From Actinoallomurus iriomotensis (GTDB lineage: Bacteria; Actinomycetota; Actinomycetes; Streptosporangiales; Streptosporangiaceae): a stretch of 64,000 nt of DNA. The stretch is taken from assembly GCF_030269445.1 (NCBI RefSeq), contig NZ_BSTJ01000006.1, positions 124,001 through 188,000 on the forward strand, read 5' to 3'. Of this stretch, positions 1-8,189 are shown piece after piece. The notes beneath the pieces were generated by a model, which was given only the letters and a program-made list of their open reading frames with translations, searched no databases and had not been told where the DNA came from. Positions within the stretch are counted from its first letter, which is position 1; every line of letters starts with the position of its first letter. A program made the position numbers and the translations under genes.

Positions 1-470
1 CGCGGTTCCCGCGGCGGAATCGCGGGTTGATGCCGGTGCGTTGCTACCACGGCACGTTCACCCTGGAGGGGCGGCGGCTGCGCCTGCCGGTCGGTCGCCG
101 GTGTGCGCGGTTGTGGGTGCGGCTGGATCGGCCGGTTCTCTACCCGGCCGGTCAGGTGCGGTCGGTGACGTTGGTGGCCGAGGGCGGCCGGTTGTTCGTC
201 GATGTCACCGCCGAAGTTCCGATCACCTCCTATCCCGTGGGCCAGGAGCCGGATCCCGTGCGGGTGGCGGGAGTGGATCCGGGGGTGATCCATCCGTTCG
301 CTGGCCGGGCCGGATGGGGAGGGATTAGTGGTGTCGGGGCGGGCGATCCGTGCCGAGACCCACCTGCATCTGCACGACGCGAAGGACCGGCGGCGTGCGG
401 TGGCGGGACGGGTACCGAAACCGGTCAGGCCGGGTCGCGGCGGTGGCGTAAGCGGACCGCACCTCCCCGG
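1..470 (+). pseudogene. TnpB-like transposon-associated nuclease remnant
   Basis: The frame is open from the window edge and encodes the middle of a TnpB (IS200/IS605 or IS607 accessory) protein, ending in the RuvC-I type motif GVDPGVIHPFA near base 297. The homologous reading then jumps frame: LAGPDGEGLVVSGRAIRAE continues in another frame from about base 301 (readable as a 2-base loss), and a second jump near 420 restores GQAGSRRWRKR. Nothing after that matches, so the C-terminal RuvC-II/III and zinc-finger parts are absent. Two frameshifts plus truncation mean no functional nuclease. The 5' end lies outside the window. No inverted repeats or tnpA were seen. Confidence 0.7.
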
Positions 471-645
471 TGCCGGACGGTCCCGGCGTGACCCCCGACG
501 GTCCCCCCCCATCACGGCACCGCACAAAGGGTCCCCTGGCCGGCCGTGGCCCGCCCCACCCCACGTGGGGAGTCGCTCGCCCACCACAGCGAGGATCAGC
601 CAACACCCCGCCTCCCCAACGAGGCGAACGTTGACTGACACGGCA

Positions 646-1359
646 CTAGTCGGAGCCGGTGATCGAGAGGGTGCGGAGCTTCCAGCCGGCGACGGCGACG
701 CCGAGGACGGTCAGCACGATCAGCAGGGGTACGGCGGTGGAGCCGTGCACCTCCGAGGTGACCGAGGTGGCGTTCGTGCCCAGGTCGGTGACCGAGATCG
801 CCCACTGCCGGACGGAGAGCGTCCTGGCGCCCGAGGCGTACCGGCCGATGAGGTTCTCCCACACCAGGGCGTAGATCAGTCCGATCGTCACGGCGAACCG
901 GCTCATCACCGCGAGCGCCACGAACAGCGCGCAGTACGCGATGCCGCCCACCAGCGCGCCCAGAGCGAAACCGCTCGCCAGGCCCGCCGTCAGGCCGTTC
1001 ATGATGAGGCCGGAGACGAAGATCGGCACGACGCCGAAGCCGACGACCAGGGCCACCGCGACCAGGTACTTCGTGGTCGAGATGATCGGCCGGGCGATCG
1101 GCTTGGTCATGAGGTACATGATCTGGCCGTCGTCGATCTCCGGGCCGATCACTCCCGTGCCGGCGAGCAGCGCCAGCAGGGGCAGCAGCGCGCCCAGCCC
1201 GAACTGCGTCAGCAGGGCCGCCGCGGTGTCGAGGTCGGCGTTGCCGGTGACCCGCAGGCCGATGCTGAGCAGGAGCAGCACGGCCGGGAGGATGAACAGG
1301 AGCAGCGCGCGGCGTCGCCCCAGCATGCCGCGAAAAGTGATGTACGCGATGGTGTTCAT
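646..1359 (-). CDS. ABC-2 type transporter permease
   Basis: This 237-residue membrane protein has about six hydrophobic segments (for example LLLFILPAVLLLLSIGLRV near residues 19-38 and VPLLIVLTVLGVAVAGW near the C-terminus). It contains the cytoplasmic stretch DDGQIMYLMTKPIARP typical of ABC-2 permeases, where the coupling region meets the ATPase. It is the last gene of a four-gene minus-strand operon and starts only 10 bases after the stop of the ATPase encoded at 1370-2281, so the two form a pair. The substrate cannot be told; such pairs export lipids, peptides or drugs. Confidence 0.85.
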   Translation of the reverse strand: MNTIAYITFRGMLGRRRALLLFILPAVLLLLSIGLRVTGNADLDTAAALLTQFGLGALLPLLALLAGTGVIGPEIDDGQIMYLMTKPIARPIISTTKYLVAVALVVGFGVVPIFVSGLIMNGLTAGLASGFALGALVGGIAYCALFVALAVMSRFAVTIGLIYALVWENLIGRYASGARTLSVRQWAISVTDLGTNATSVTSEVHGSTAVPLLIVLTVLGVAVAGWKLRTLSITGSD

Positions 1360-1369
1360 GAGTCCTCGT

Positions 1370-2281
1370 TCATGACGAGACCAGGTAGGAGAAGACGCTT
1401 TCGAGGGACTCGTCGGCCGGGGAGACCTCCCACAGCCGGATGTCGGCGCCGCGGGCCACCTGCGGCAGCAGCTGGGTGAACCGCCGGAAGTCGACGGCCT
1501 CCACCTCCAGGCCGGCCGCGGTGAGCTCGACGCCGCGGGTCGAATCGTCGGCGATCAGCGCGGCCGCCAGACGGCGGTCGTCGCTGGAGCGGATCGCGAA
1601 CATGTGCGGCCGGTCGGTCATCAGCCGGCGGATCGCGCGGAAGTCGCCGGAGGCGGCGTGCCGTCCCGCGACGATGACCTCGATGTGGTTCGCGAGCCGC
1701 TCGACCTCCTCGAGGATGTGCGAGCTGAACAGCACCGTGCGGCCCTCGGCGGCCATCTTGCGGATGAGTTCCATGAGCTGGAGGCGCTGGCGCGGGTCCA
1801 TGCCGTTGAACGGCTCGTCGAGCAGCAGGACCGCCGGGTCGTGTACGAGCGCCGACGCCATCTTGACGCGCTGCCGCATCCCCTTGGAGTAGGTGCCGAT
1901 GGCCCGGTCGGCCGGCGGCAGCATCTCCACCATCCCGAGGGCGCGGTCGGCGGCGGCACCCGGATCGGACAGCTTGTGCAGCTTGGCCATCGAGCGGACG
2001 AACTGCCGGCCGGTGAGGAACTCGTAGGCGGACTCGCGTTCGGGCACCAGCCCGATGTTGCGGTAGACCGAGGGGTTCTTCCAGATGCGCTGCCCGTCGA
2101 TGCCGACCTGGCCGCCCGAGGGCGCGAGGAAACCGCCCATCATGTGGATGAGCGTGGACTTGCCCGCGCCGTTCGGGCCGAGCAGGCCGGTCACCCCCGG
2201 GCCGATGGTCATCGACACGCCGTTGACCGCGACCACGTTGCCGTACCACCGGGAGACGTCCCGGAGCTCCAGGACACTCAC
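1370..2281 (-). CDS. ABC transporter ATP-binding protein
   Basis: A 303-residue ABC ATPase. Walker A is GPNGAGKST (residues 35-43), the signature is YSKGMRQR, and Walker B with the catalytic Glu is VLLLDEPFNGMDP, followed by an H-loop SSHILEEVE. The C-terminal ~80 residues form the accessory domain seen in CcmA/NatA-type ATPases that power ABC-2 permeases. It follows the upstream permease at 2313 after about 30 bases and precedes a permease by 10 bases, so it is part of the same transcript. The cargo is unknown. Confidence 0.9.
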   Translation of the reverse strand: MSVLELRDVSRWYGNVVAVNGVSMTIGPGVTGLLGPNGAGKSTLIHMMGGFLAPSGGQVGIDGQRIWKNPSVYRNIGLVPERESAYEFLTGRQFVRSMAKLHKLSDPGAAADRALGMVEMLPPADRAIGTYSKGMRQRVKMASALVHDPAVLLLDEPFNGMDPRQRLQLMELIRKMAAEGRTVLFSSHILEEVERLANHIEVIVAGRHAASGDFRAIRRLMTDRPHMFAIRSSDDRRLAAALIADDSTRGVELTAAGLEVEAVDFRRFTQLLPQVARGADIRLWEVSPADESLESVFSYLVSS

Positions 2282-2312
2282 GATGCCTTCCTCTCGTCGG
2301 TGGGCCGGCCGG

Positions 2313-3203
2313 TCATCGCGCGCCCGCCTTGCGGAACCGCTGGTACAGGATCGCGAGCGAGCCCGCGACGACGGCCACGCACACGAGCGTGAACACGGGA
2401 CCGCCGAGGCCGGACGGCGGCGGCTCCGGTGAGGACGACTTGGCCCCCAGCGCCCAGACCTGCACGTCGTCCACGAGGTTGAAGGGCGTGAACACGCCGG
2501 CCCAGCGGGCGACTCCGAACTTGGTCTGGCTCTCGGCGATGCCCTGGATGGAGGTGACCGCGGCCGTGCTGATGAGGTACACCGCCATCACCGCGGTCAC
2601 GCCGAAGCCGCGGCGCGGGGTGAAGGCGGCCACGACCAGGCCGATCGCGGCGAGCACCAGCGCGAACATCAGGCAGCCCACCAGGCCGCCGGCCCAGTCG
2701 AGCGCGTGGGTGCCCAGGTGCTTCTGCTTGGTGGCGAGCGCGCCGATGAACAGGATCGTGATCGGGGTGCCCAGCAGGATGAACAGCGCCGCGGTCAGCG
2801 CGCCGTACTTGGCCAGCACGTAGTCCAGGCGCGACAGCGGGCGGGAGAAGTACAGCGGCGTGACGTGGAACCGCAGGTCGCGCGAGGCCAGCACCGGCGA
2901 CTGCGCGGCCAGGAAGATCGCGATCAGCGGCTGCAGGTAGACGGCGTACGCCGAGTAGCGGATCAGGTTGATGGACTGGCCGCTGCCGATCGAGGACGCC
3001 AGCGCCGTGATCGCGACGCTGATGGCCGCGGGCAGCAACATGATCGTGAACAGCAGGAACGGCATGATCTTGGCCTTGACCGGCCGCCCCAGCCCGTACG
3101 CCGCGCGCAGGTTGTGCGTGAACAGGGAGCGGACGGCGTACGCGCGGCCGAGCCGCGGGCCGTCGTAGTGCCGGTAGCCGATGTCGTGGATGACGCTCGT
3201 CAT
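2313..3203 (-). CDS. ABC transporter permease
   Basis: A 296-residue polytopic membrane protein with about six hydrophobic spans. A conserved-looking loop, LASRDLRFHVTPLYFSRPLS, lies between spans 2 and 3 and matches the ABC-2 coupling region with the xSRPLSR turn also seen in the partner permease. Its start overlaps the stop of the upstream ATPase by four bases (ATGA), indicating translational coupling. The protein forms the first ATPase/permease pair of the operon. The N-terminal ~45 residues (YRHYDGPRLGRAYA) are polar and cytoplasmic. Substrate unknown. Confidence 0.85.
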   Translation of the reverse strand: MTSVIHDIGYRHYDGPRLGRAYAVRSLFTHNLRAAYGLGRPVKAKIMPFLLFTIMLLPAAISVAITALASSIGSGQSINLIRYSAYAVYLQPLIAIFLAAQSPVLASRDLRFHVTPLYFSRPLSRLDYVLAKYGALTAALFILLGTPITILFIGALATKQKHLGTHALDWAGGLVGCLMFALVLAAIGLVVAAFTPRRGFGVTAVMAVYLISTAAVTSIQGIAESQTKFGVARWAGVFTPFNLVDDVQVWALGAKSSSPEPPPSGLGGPVFTLVCVAVVAGSLAILYQRFRKAGAR

Positions 3204-4102
3204 GAGGAGAACACCTCTTCGATGCGGTGCCGGCGGTTCTCCATGCGTACGAGGGCCAGCCCGAGGTCGGCGACGCAGTCGCGCACGAGGTCGTACGTCG
3301 TCTCGTCGGCGATGTCGATGAGCAGGCCCCGTCCGTCGGGGTGGACGCGCAGCCCGGCCTCGGCCAGGCTGTGGCCGAGCCGGTCGCGGCCGGCGGCCTC
3401 GTCGTCGACCTCGACCGCGAGAACGCCACTGGCCTGGGTGAACGCGGTGACCGCCTGCGACCGCAGCAGCCGGCCGCCGTCGATGATGACCAGGTGCTGG
3501 GCGACGCGTTCGAGCTCGCCCAGGAGGTGGGAGGTGACCAGGACGCTGATGCCGAACTGGGTGCCGATGCGCTGGATCAGGGCCAGCATCTCGTCGCGCC
3601 CGGCCGGGTCCAGGCCGTTGGTGGGTTCGTCGAGGAAGACGAGCTTCGGGTCGTGCACGAGGGCCTGGGCGAGCTTGACCCGCTGGCGCATGCCGGTGGA
3701 GTAACCACCGATCGGCCGGTAGCGCTCCTCGTACAGGCCGACGTGGCGGAGGGTGTCGGCGGCGCGTTCGCGCGCGGCGGTGGCCGGCAGCCCGGACACG
3801 CGCGCGATGTGCACGATGAACTCGGTCGCGGAGACGTCGGGCGGAAGGCAGTCGTTCTCGGGCATGTAGCCGACCAGCTCGCGGATCTTCAGCGACTCGC
3901 GGGCCGTGTCGAGGCCGAGCACGCTCGCCTGCCCGCGCGTCGGGGGGATCAGCCCGAGGAGGATCTTGATGAGGGTCGACTTGCCCGCGCCGTTGGCCCC
4001 GACCAGCCCGACGATGCCGGGCTCGATGTCGATGGTCAGCTCGTCCAGGGCGAGCACGCCGGGGAACTGCTTGCCGAGCCCCCGGGTGGCGATGATGGAC
4101 AT
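3200..4102 (-). CDS. ABC transporter ATP-binding protein, first gene of operon
   Basis: A 300-residue ABC ATPase with Walker A GANGAGKST (residues 35-43), signature YSTGMRQR, Walker B LVFLDEPTNGLDP and H-loop TSHLL. It resembles the second ATPase of the operon but is clearly a diverged paralogue, so the operon carries two ATPases and two permeases, either as two transporters or one heteromeric machine. It begins the operon; the intergenic region 4103-4259 upstream holds inverted repeats that could be regulatory. The C-terminal domain is the usual NatA/CcmA-type extension. Confidence 0.9.
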   Translation of the reverse strand: MSIIATRGLGKQFPGVLALDELTIDIEPGIVGLVGANGAGKSTLIKILLGLIPPTRGQASVLGLDTARESLKIRELVGYMPENDCLPPDVSATEFIVHIARVSGLPATAARERAADTLRHVGLYEERYRPIGGYSTGMRQRVKLAQALVHDPKLVFLDEPTNGLDPAGRDEMLALIQRIGTQFGISVLVTSHLLGELERVAQHLVIIDGGRLLRSQAVTAFTQASGVLAVEVDDEAAGRDRLGHSLAEAGLRVHPDGRGLLIDIADETTYDLVRDCVADLGLALVRMENRRHRIEEVFSS

Positions 4103-4117
4103 GCGCCGAACTTAGTG

Positions 4118-4189
4118 GACCACGGTGGTCGCGTCGTCACCCTTGGGCGGTACTCACGACCCACCGTAGGGATGAGAACTCCCCCCTAC
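4118..4189. promoter_or_regulatory. inverted repeats upstream of the ABC operon
   Basis: The intergenic region between the ABC operon and the divergent nuclease gene contains a 13-base palindrome GACCACGGTGGTC (4118-4130), ten-odd bases upstream of the first ATPase start. A second inverted repeat pairs GTAGGG (4166-4171) with CCCTAC (4184-4189) around a 12-base centre. Either could be a repressor or response-regulator site for the ABC operon. This is inference from symmetry only. Confidence 0.35.
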
Positions 4190-4259
4190 CGAGGCTGGAC
4201 CCGCGTAAAGCCTTATATTCCGGGCATAGCTTCGCCAAAAAATCCTGGATGGTGGGGAA

Positions 4260-4952
4260 ATGTCAGTACGGCGGCGAGTGGGCGTGCAGGTCACCTCGGT
4301 GGTCGTATCCGTGTTTGTCGCGGCCGGATGTGCGGGCAATGTCAGCCTGTCGGGCGACGGGCCGTCGGCCTCGGGCAAGTCGTCCAAAACGGATAAAAAG
4401 GACGGCAAGGGCAAGGAGGGAACGGCACGGAAGGAGCTCGCCGGGCTCAAGGAGGCCAAGCCTGACTCCATGAGCGGGTACAGCCGGGATGAGTTCGGCC
4501 CCGCCTGGAAGGACGTCGACCACAACGGCTGCGACACCCGCAACGACATCCTCGCCCGCGACCTGGACGCCGTGAAGAAGCGCAACAAGTGCGTCGTCAT
4601 CGCCGGGACGCTGGACGACCCGTACACGGGCAAGCAGATCACCTTCGCCAAGGCGCACGCCACCGAGGTGCAGATCGACCACATCTTCCCGCTCGCGCTC
4701 GCCTGGCGGATGGGCGCGGACCACTGGACCGAGGAGAAGCGGGCGGAACTGGCCAACGACCGCGACAACCTCCTCGCGGTCTGGGGGCGGCCCAACGCGC
4801 AGAAGAGCGACAAGGGCCCCGCGGAGTGGCAGCCGCAGAAGTCCTTCCAGTGCACGTACGCGGAGAAGTTCGTCGCCGTGGCCGATGAGTACCACCTGGC
4901 GGTGACGCAGGCGGACCACGGCGAGCTGGGCGACATGCTCGACACCTGCTGA
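4260..4952 (+). CDS. surface lipoprotein with HNH-type nuclease domain (DUF1524/GmrSD C-terminal fold)
   Basis: A 230-residue protein with a basic N-terminus, a hydrophobic stretch and the lipobox VAAGC (lipidated Cys24), so it should be anchored outside the cell. A charged, Ser/Lys-rich linker (about residues 30-65) leads to a DUF1524-type nuclease domain: RDEFGPAWKDVDHNGCDTRN, then the catalytic-type ATEVQIDHIFPLALAW, then NDRDNLLAVWGRPNAQKSDK and a C-terminal paired Cys. The His-Asn arrangement matches the HNH/beta-beta-alpha-metal family. Related actinobacterial proteins are secreted nucleases of unclear role (nutrient DNA or competition). It has a purine-rich RBS (GGTGGGGAA) directly before ATG and a strong terminator after it, so it is a single-gene unit. 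Confidence 0.85.
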   Translation: MSVRRRVGVQVTSVVVSVFVAAGCAGNVSLSGDGPSASGKSSKTDKKDGKGKEGTARKELAGLKEAKPDSMSGYSRDEFGPAWKDVDHNGCDTRNDILARDLDAVKKRNKCVVIAGTLDDPYTGKQITFAKAHATEVQIDHIFPLALAWRMGADHWTEEKRAELANDRDNLLAVWGRPNAQKSDKGPAEWQPQKSFQCTYAEKFVAVADEYHLAVTQADHGELGDMLDTC

Positions 4953-4967
4953 GCCGTACGGAGAAGC

Positions 4968-4994
4968 GGAGAGCGCCCCCGCCAGGCGCTCTCC
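4968..4994 (+). terminator. intrinsic terminator of the lipoprotein nuclease gene
   Basis: A perfect 10-bp stem (GGAGAGCGCC at 4968-4977 with GGCGCTCTCC at 4985-4994) and a 7-base loop lie 16 bases after the nuclease stop codon. A pyrimidine-rich tract (GCTCTCTTCTCC) follows. Confidence 0.75.
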
Positions 4995-5018
4995 GCTCTC
5001 TTCTCCGGTGATCAGCCC

Positions 5019-5171
5019 TTATGCGGCCTGGCGATGCGTCCTCCGCGCCGCCCCCGGCCGTCCTTTGCTCGACACGCCCAGCAGGCGGGCGAAGACTCGA
5101 AAGGGCAGGAGGAGTACGTTCGCCACCGTCGCGACGACGGCTCTGAGCGCTGCGATGATGCGGCCCGCCAT
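5019..5171 (-). CDS. small cationic LPFR-motif protein (50 aa)
   Basis: A 50-residue frame on the minus strand reads MAGRIIAALRAVVATVANV, then LLLPFRVFARLLGVSSKG and a basic tail RRTHRQAA. A strong RBS (AAGGGAGA) sits five bases before the ATG. It has one amphipathic/hydrophobic helix, the LPFRxxARL motif and an Arg-rich end. I recall similar short LPFR-A-RL proteins in other actinomycetes, but their function is unknown and no search was possible. It lies between the nuclease terminator and the DUF1697 gene and is likely its own unit. Confidence 0.6.
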   Translation of the reverse strand: MAGRIIAALRAVVATVANVLLLPFRVFARLLGVSSKGRPGAARRTHRQAA

Positions 5172-5225
5172 CGGTCTCTCCCTTCACTGTCCGTTCGGGA
5201 GAGGTGTATACCCGGTGAGCGAGTT

Positions 5226-5753
5226 CTACACGGCGAGCGACAAAAGGTTCGTGACCGTGTTCCAGTTGCGCATCGTGGCCGGCGTCTTCAGGCGCCGCCC
5301 GAGCGCGATCGGCAGTTTCGCGCGGCCGATGCCGTTCGGCAGCCGGTAATAGAGCTCCCGCTCGCCGGCTCGCATTTCCTCGGGGGCGAATCTTCCCAGG
5401 TCAATGCCCGAAAGCCAATCCTCGGGCGGCGGTTCGAGCAGGAACAGGACGGTGGACTTCGCCGGGTCGCCCACCTCCAGCGGATTGTGCTCGACCACGC
5501 CCTGAAGCTCCTCCGCGGTCCGCAGGATCACCTCGGTGGTCAGCCCCAGCCCGGCGGCGAGACGCTCCTCGATCGCCGCCGCCACCCGCTCCGTCCGCGT
5601 CTCGCGAGCGGTGAAGATCGCGTTGCCGCTCTGCAGGTACGTCCGCACGTCGCCGTACCCGAGGCCGGTCAGCAGCTCGCGCAGGTCGGCCATGGAGATC
5701 TTCTTGTGGCTGCCGAGGTTCACCGCGCGCAGCAGCGCCACATATCGCGTCAC
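5226..5753 (-). CDS. DUF1697 family protein
   Basis: A 175-residue protein starting at GTG 5753 (TRYVALLRAVNLGSHKKISM), preceded by purine-rich GGAGTAGGAAG. The opening YVALLRAVNLG and the block GYGDVRTYLQSGNAIF are hallmarks of DUF1697, and the C-terminal RNWNTVTNL is the usual end. Length matches the family (about 175-185 residues). The frame remains open upstream, but homology begins at this start. The biochemical role of DUF1697 is unknown. Convergent with nothing; the Thg1 scar lies upstream on the other strand. Confidence 0.85.
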   Translation of the reverse strand: MTRYVALLRAVNLGSHKKISMADLRELLTGLGYGDVRTYLQSGNAIFTARETRTERVAAAIEERLAAGLGLTTEVILRTAEELQGVVEHNPLEVGDPAKSTVLFLLEPPPEDWLSGIDLGRFAPEEMRAGERELYYRLPNGIGRAKLPIALGRRLKTPATMRNWNTVTNLLSLAV

Positions 5754-5849
5754 AACGTCGCTTCCTACTCCATCGCGGCGGAATTCGCCAGGTCGCAAAA
5801 AACCCAGGTGCCGCAGGTCGGCATCTATGCGACCCTCCGAACGCCTGCG

Positions 5850-5952
5850 CCGCCCGCGGCGTTCGGAGGGGTTCGACGCGTTGTACGCGCTCCGGTTCGA
5901 CGGCGCGGGAGGTTTCGACGTCCGGCCGTTGGCCGAGGAGGTGGAGGGATGA
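5850..5952 (+). pseudogene. possible 3' tail of a lost gene upstream of the Thg1 scar
   Basis: A plus-strand frame reads SEGFDALYALRFDGAGGF, then DVRPLAEEVEG and a TGA that overlaps the Thg1-like ATG by four bases (ATGA at 5949-5952). The overlap has the look of a translationally coupled operon, but the frame upstream carries no recognisable protein and runs antisense to the DUF1697 gene. The simplest reading is the C-terminal end of a deleted partner gene. The family was not identified. Confidence 0.35.
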
Positions 5953-6225
5953 AGGGCAAGGACCTGGAAAACCGCATGCGGTCGTTGGAGTGGTTCCACT
6001 CCCTCGCCGTGCTGCCGGGCGCCTGGACCATCATTCGGGTGGACGGGCGAGGCTTCTCCCGCTTCACCGTGCCACGGCCGCCTTCACGCACGCCGTGGGC
6101 GAAGCCGTCCACTTCGACAGTCGCGTGTGGATGGGCGCCGCCGCGCAAGACGTCGTCGACTACTTCTCCTGGCGGCAGACCGACGCGGCGCGCTGCGCGC
6201 GGCTGACCGTCTGCTCTATTCCACG
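5949..6225 (+). pseudogene. Thg1-like tRNA(His) guanylyltransferase remnant
   Basis: Thg1-like proteins add or repair 5' nucleotides of tRNA by 3'-5' polymerisation. Here the N-terminus MKGKDLENRMRSLEWFHSL, then PGAWTIIRVDGRGFSRFT, keeps the first metal-binding Asp of the family. After RFT the sequence jumps to another frame with AAFTHAVGEAVHFDSRVWMG, AAAQDVVDYFSWRQTDAARC. The segment between (about 60 or more residues with the catalytic SDE region) is gone, and the C-terminal third is cut off where the convergent glmS gene ends. An internal deletion, a frameshift and truncation make it non-functional. Confidence 0.75.
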
Positions 6226-8063
6226 GTGACGGACTTGGCGAGGTTGCGCGGCTGGTCGACGTCGTGGCCCCGGGCGGTGGCGAGCTCGCAGGCGAACACC
6301 TGGAGCGGCACGGTCGCCACCAGCGGTTGCAGCAGGGTCGGGACGGCCGGCACGCGGATGAGCGTGTCGGCGTACGGCGCGACCGCCTCGTCGCCCTCCT
6401 CGGCGATCACGATCGTCCGGGCGCCGCGGGCGCGGATCTCCTGGATGTTGGAGACGATCTTGTCGTGCAGGACCGGGCGGGCGCGCGACGGCACGATGAC
6501 CACGACCGGCAGGTCCTGCTCGATCAGGGCGATCGGGCCGTGCTTCAGCTCACCGGCGGCGAAGCCCTCCGCGTGCATGTAGGCGAGTTCCTTGAGCTTG
6601 AGCGCGCCCTCCAGCGCCACCGGGAAGCCCACGTGCCGGCCCAGGAACAGTACGCAGCGCTCACCGGCCAGCGACCGGGCCAGGTCGCGTACCGGCTCGA
6701 CGGTCTCCAGGACCTGTTCGACCTTCTGCGGCATCGTGCCCAGCAGCTGGATCATGGCGAAGACCTCGTCGCCCCACTTGGTCCCGCGTACCTGCGCCAG
6801 GTAGAGCGCGATCAGGTAGACGGCGATCAGCTGGGTGAGGAACGCCTTGGTCGAGGCGACCGCGATCTCCGGCCCGGCGTGGGTGTAGAGGACGCCGTCG
6901 CACTCGCGCGGGATGGTCGAGCCGTTGACGTTGCAGATGCCGAGGACGCTGGCGCGCTGCTCGCGGGCGTGGCGCACCGCCATGAGCGTGTCCATCGTCT
7001 CGCCGGACTGGGAGATCGCGATGACCAGCGTCGAGCGTGTCAGGATCGGGTCGCGGTAGCGGAACTCGCTGGCCAGCTCGACCTCGCAGGGGAGCTGGGT
7101 CCAGTGCTCGATGGCGTACTTGGCGATCAGCCCGGCGTGGTAGGCCGTGCCGCACGCGACAATAATGATCTTGTCGATGTCGCGCAGCTCGTCGTCGGTG
7201 AGCCGCATCTCGTCGAGGCTGAGCCGGCCGTCCGCGCCGATCCGGCCGAGCAGCGTCTCGGCGACGGCGCGCGGCTGCTCGGCGATCTCCTTGAGCATGA
7301 AGTAGTCGTGGCCGCCCTTCTCCGCGGCGGACACGTCCCAGTCGACGTGGTACTCCTTCACGTCGGCCGGCTTGCCGTCGAAGCCGGTGACCGTGACGCC
7401 GGACCGCCGTAGCTCGACGACCTGGTCCTGGCCCAGCTCGATCGCGTCGCGCGTGTGCGCGATGAAGGCCGCGACGTCGCTGGCCAGGAAGTTCTCCCCG
7501 GCGCCGACGCCGACGACCAGCGGGGAGTTGCGGCGGGCGCCGACCACGAGGTCGGGCTCGCCGGAGTACACCGCGACGAGCGTGAACGCGCCTTCGAGGC
7601 GCAGGCAGACCCGGCGCATCGCGTCGGCCAGGCTCGCGCCCTTGGCCACCTCCTCCTCGAGCAGGTGGGCGACGGCCTCGGTGTCGGTGTCGGAGGACAG
7701 CTCGTGGCCCCGGCCCTCGAGTTCGAGGCGGAGCGCGGCGAAGTTCTCGATGATGCCGTTGTGCACGACGGCGACCGCGCCGGTGCAGTCGGTGTGCGGG
7801 TGGGCGTTGCGGTCGTTCGGCGGGCCGTGGGTGGCCCAGCGGGTGTGACCGATGCCCGAACGGCCGGTGTCCGAATGGTCGGCGCCCGCGAGTGCCTCAC
7901 GCAGGTTGGCCAGCTTCCCGGCGCGTTTGGTCACCGTCAGCTTGCCGTCGGCGGAGACGGCCGTGCCCGCCGAGTCGTACCCCCGGTACTCCAGCCGGGA
8001 GAGGCCGTCGATGACGACGTCGAGAGCCGGCTGCGAGCCGACGTACCCCACGATTCCGCACAT
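6216..8063 (-). CDS. glmS: glutamine-fructose-6-phosphate aminotransferase (isomerising)
   Basis: GlmS makes glucosamine-6-phosphate from fructose-6-phosphate and glutamine, the first step to UDP-GlcNAc for peptidoglycan. The chosen start gives MCGIVGYVG with the N-terminal nucleophile Cys2, which must be residue 2 after Met removal; the open frame extends 74 codons upstream but has no homology. Glutaminase motifs (GIGHTRWATHG, HNGIIENF) are followed by two SIS sugar-isomerase domains (AISQSGETMDTL, STKAFLTQL, FLGRHVGFPVALEGALKLKE) and the C-terminal DVDQPRNLAKSVTVE. Length 615 residues is normal. It diverges from coaA. Its 3' end abuts the Thg1 remnant. Confidence 0.97.
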   Translation of the reverse strand: MCGIVGYVGSQPALDVVIDGLSRLEYRGYDSAGTAVSADGKLTVTKRAGKLANLREALAGADHSDTGRSGIGHTRWATHGPPNDRNAHPHTDCTGAVAVVHNGIIENFAALRLELEGRGHELSSDTDTEAVAHLLEEEVAKGASLADAMRRVCLRLEGAFTLVAVYSGEPDLVVGARRNSPLVVGVGAGENFLASDVAAFIAHTRDAIELGQDQVVELRRSGVTVTGFDGKPADVKEYHVDWDVSAAEKGGHDYFMLKEIAEQPRAVAETLLGRIGADGRLSLDEMRLTDDELRDIDKIIIVACGTAYHAGLIAKYAIEHWTQLPCEVELASEFRYRDPILTRSTLVIAISQSGETMDTLMAVRHAREQRASVLGICNVNGSTIPRECDGVLYTHAGPEIAVASTKAFLTQLIAVYLIALYLAQVRGTKWGDEVFAMIQLLGTMPQKVEQVLETVEPVRDLARSLAGERCVLFLGRHVGFPVALEGALKLKELAYMHAEGFAAGELKHGPIALIEQDLPVVVIVPSRARPVLHDKIVSNIQEIRARGARTIVIAEEGDEAVAPYADTLIRVPAVPTLLQPLVATVPLQVFACELATARGHDVDQPRNLAKSVTVE

Positions 8064-8189
8064 GCGGGCCACAGTAATGGGTCCAGGTGAACGGGTAGAC
8101 CACCGCCGCGCCAACTCTCCGCTCGCCCTTGTTGCCGCGCGTGACCATCTCGTAACACAGCAAATCACCGTAATCTGCCAGGCTCCGGC

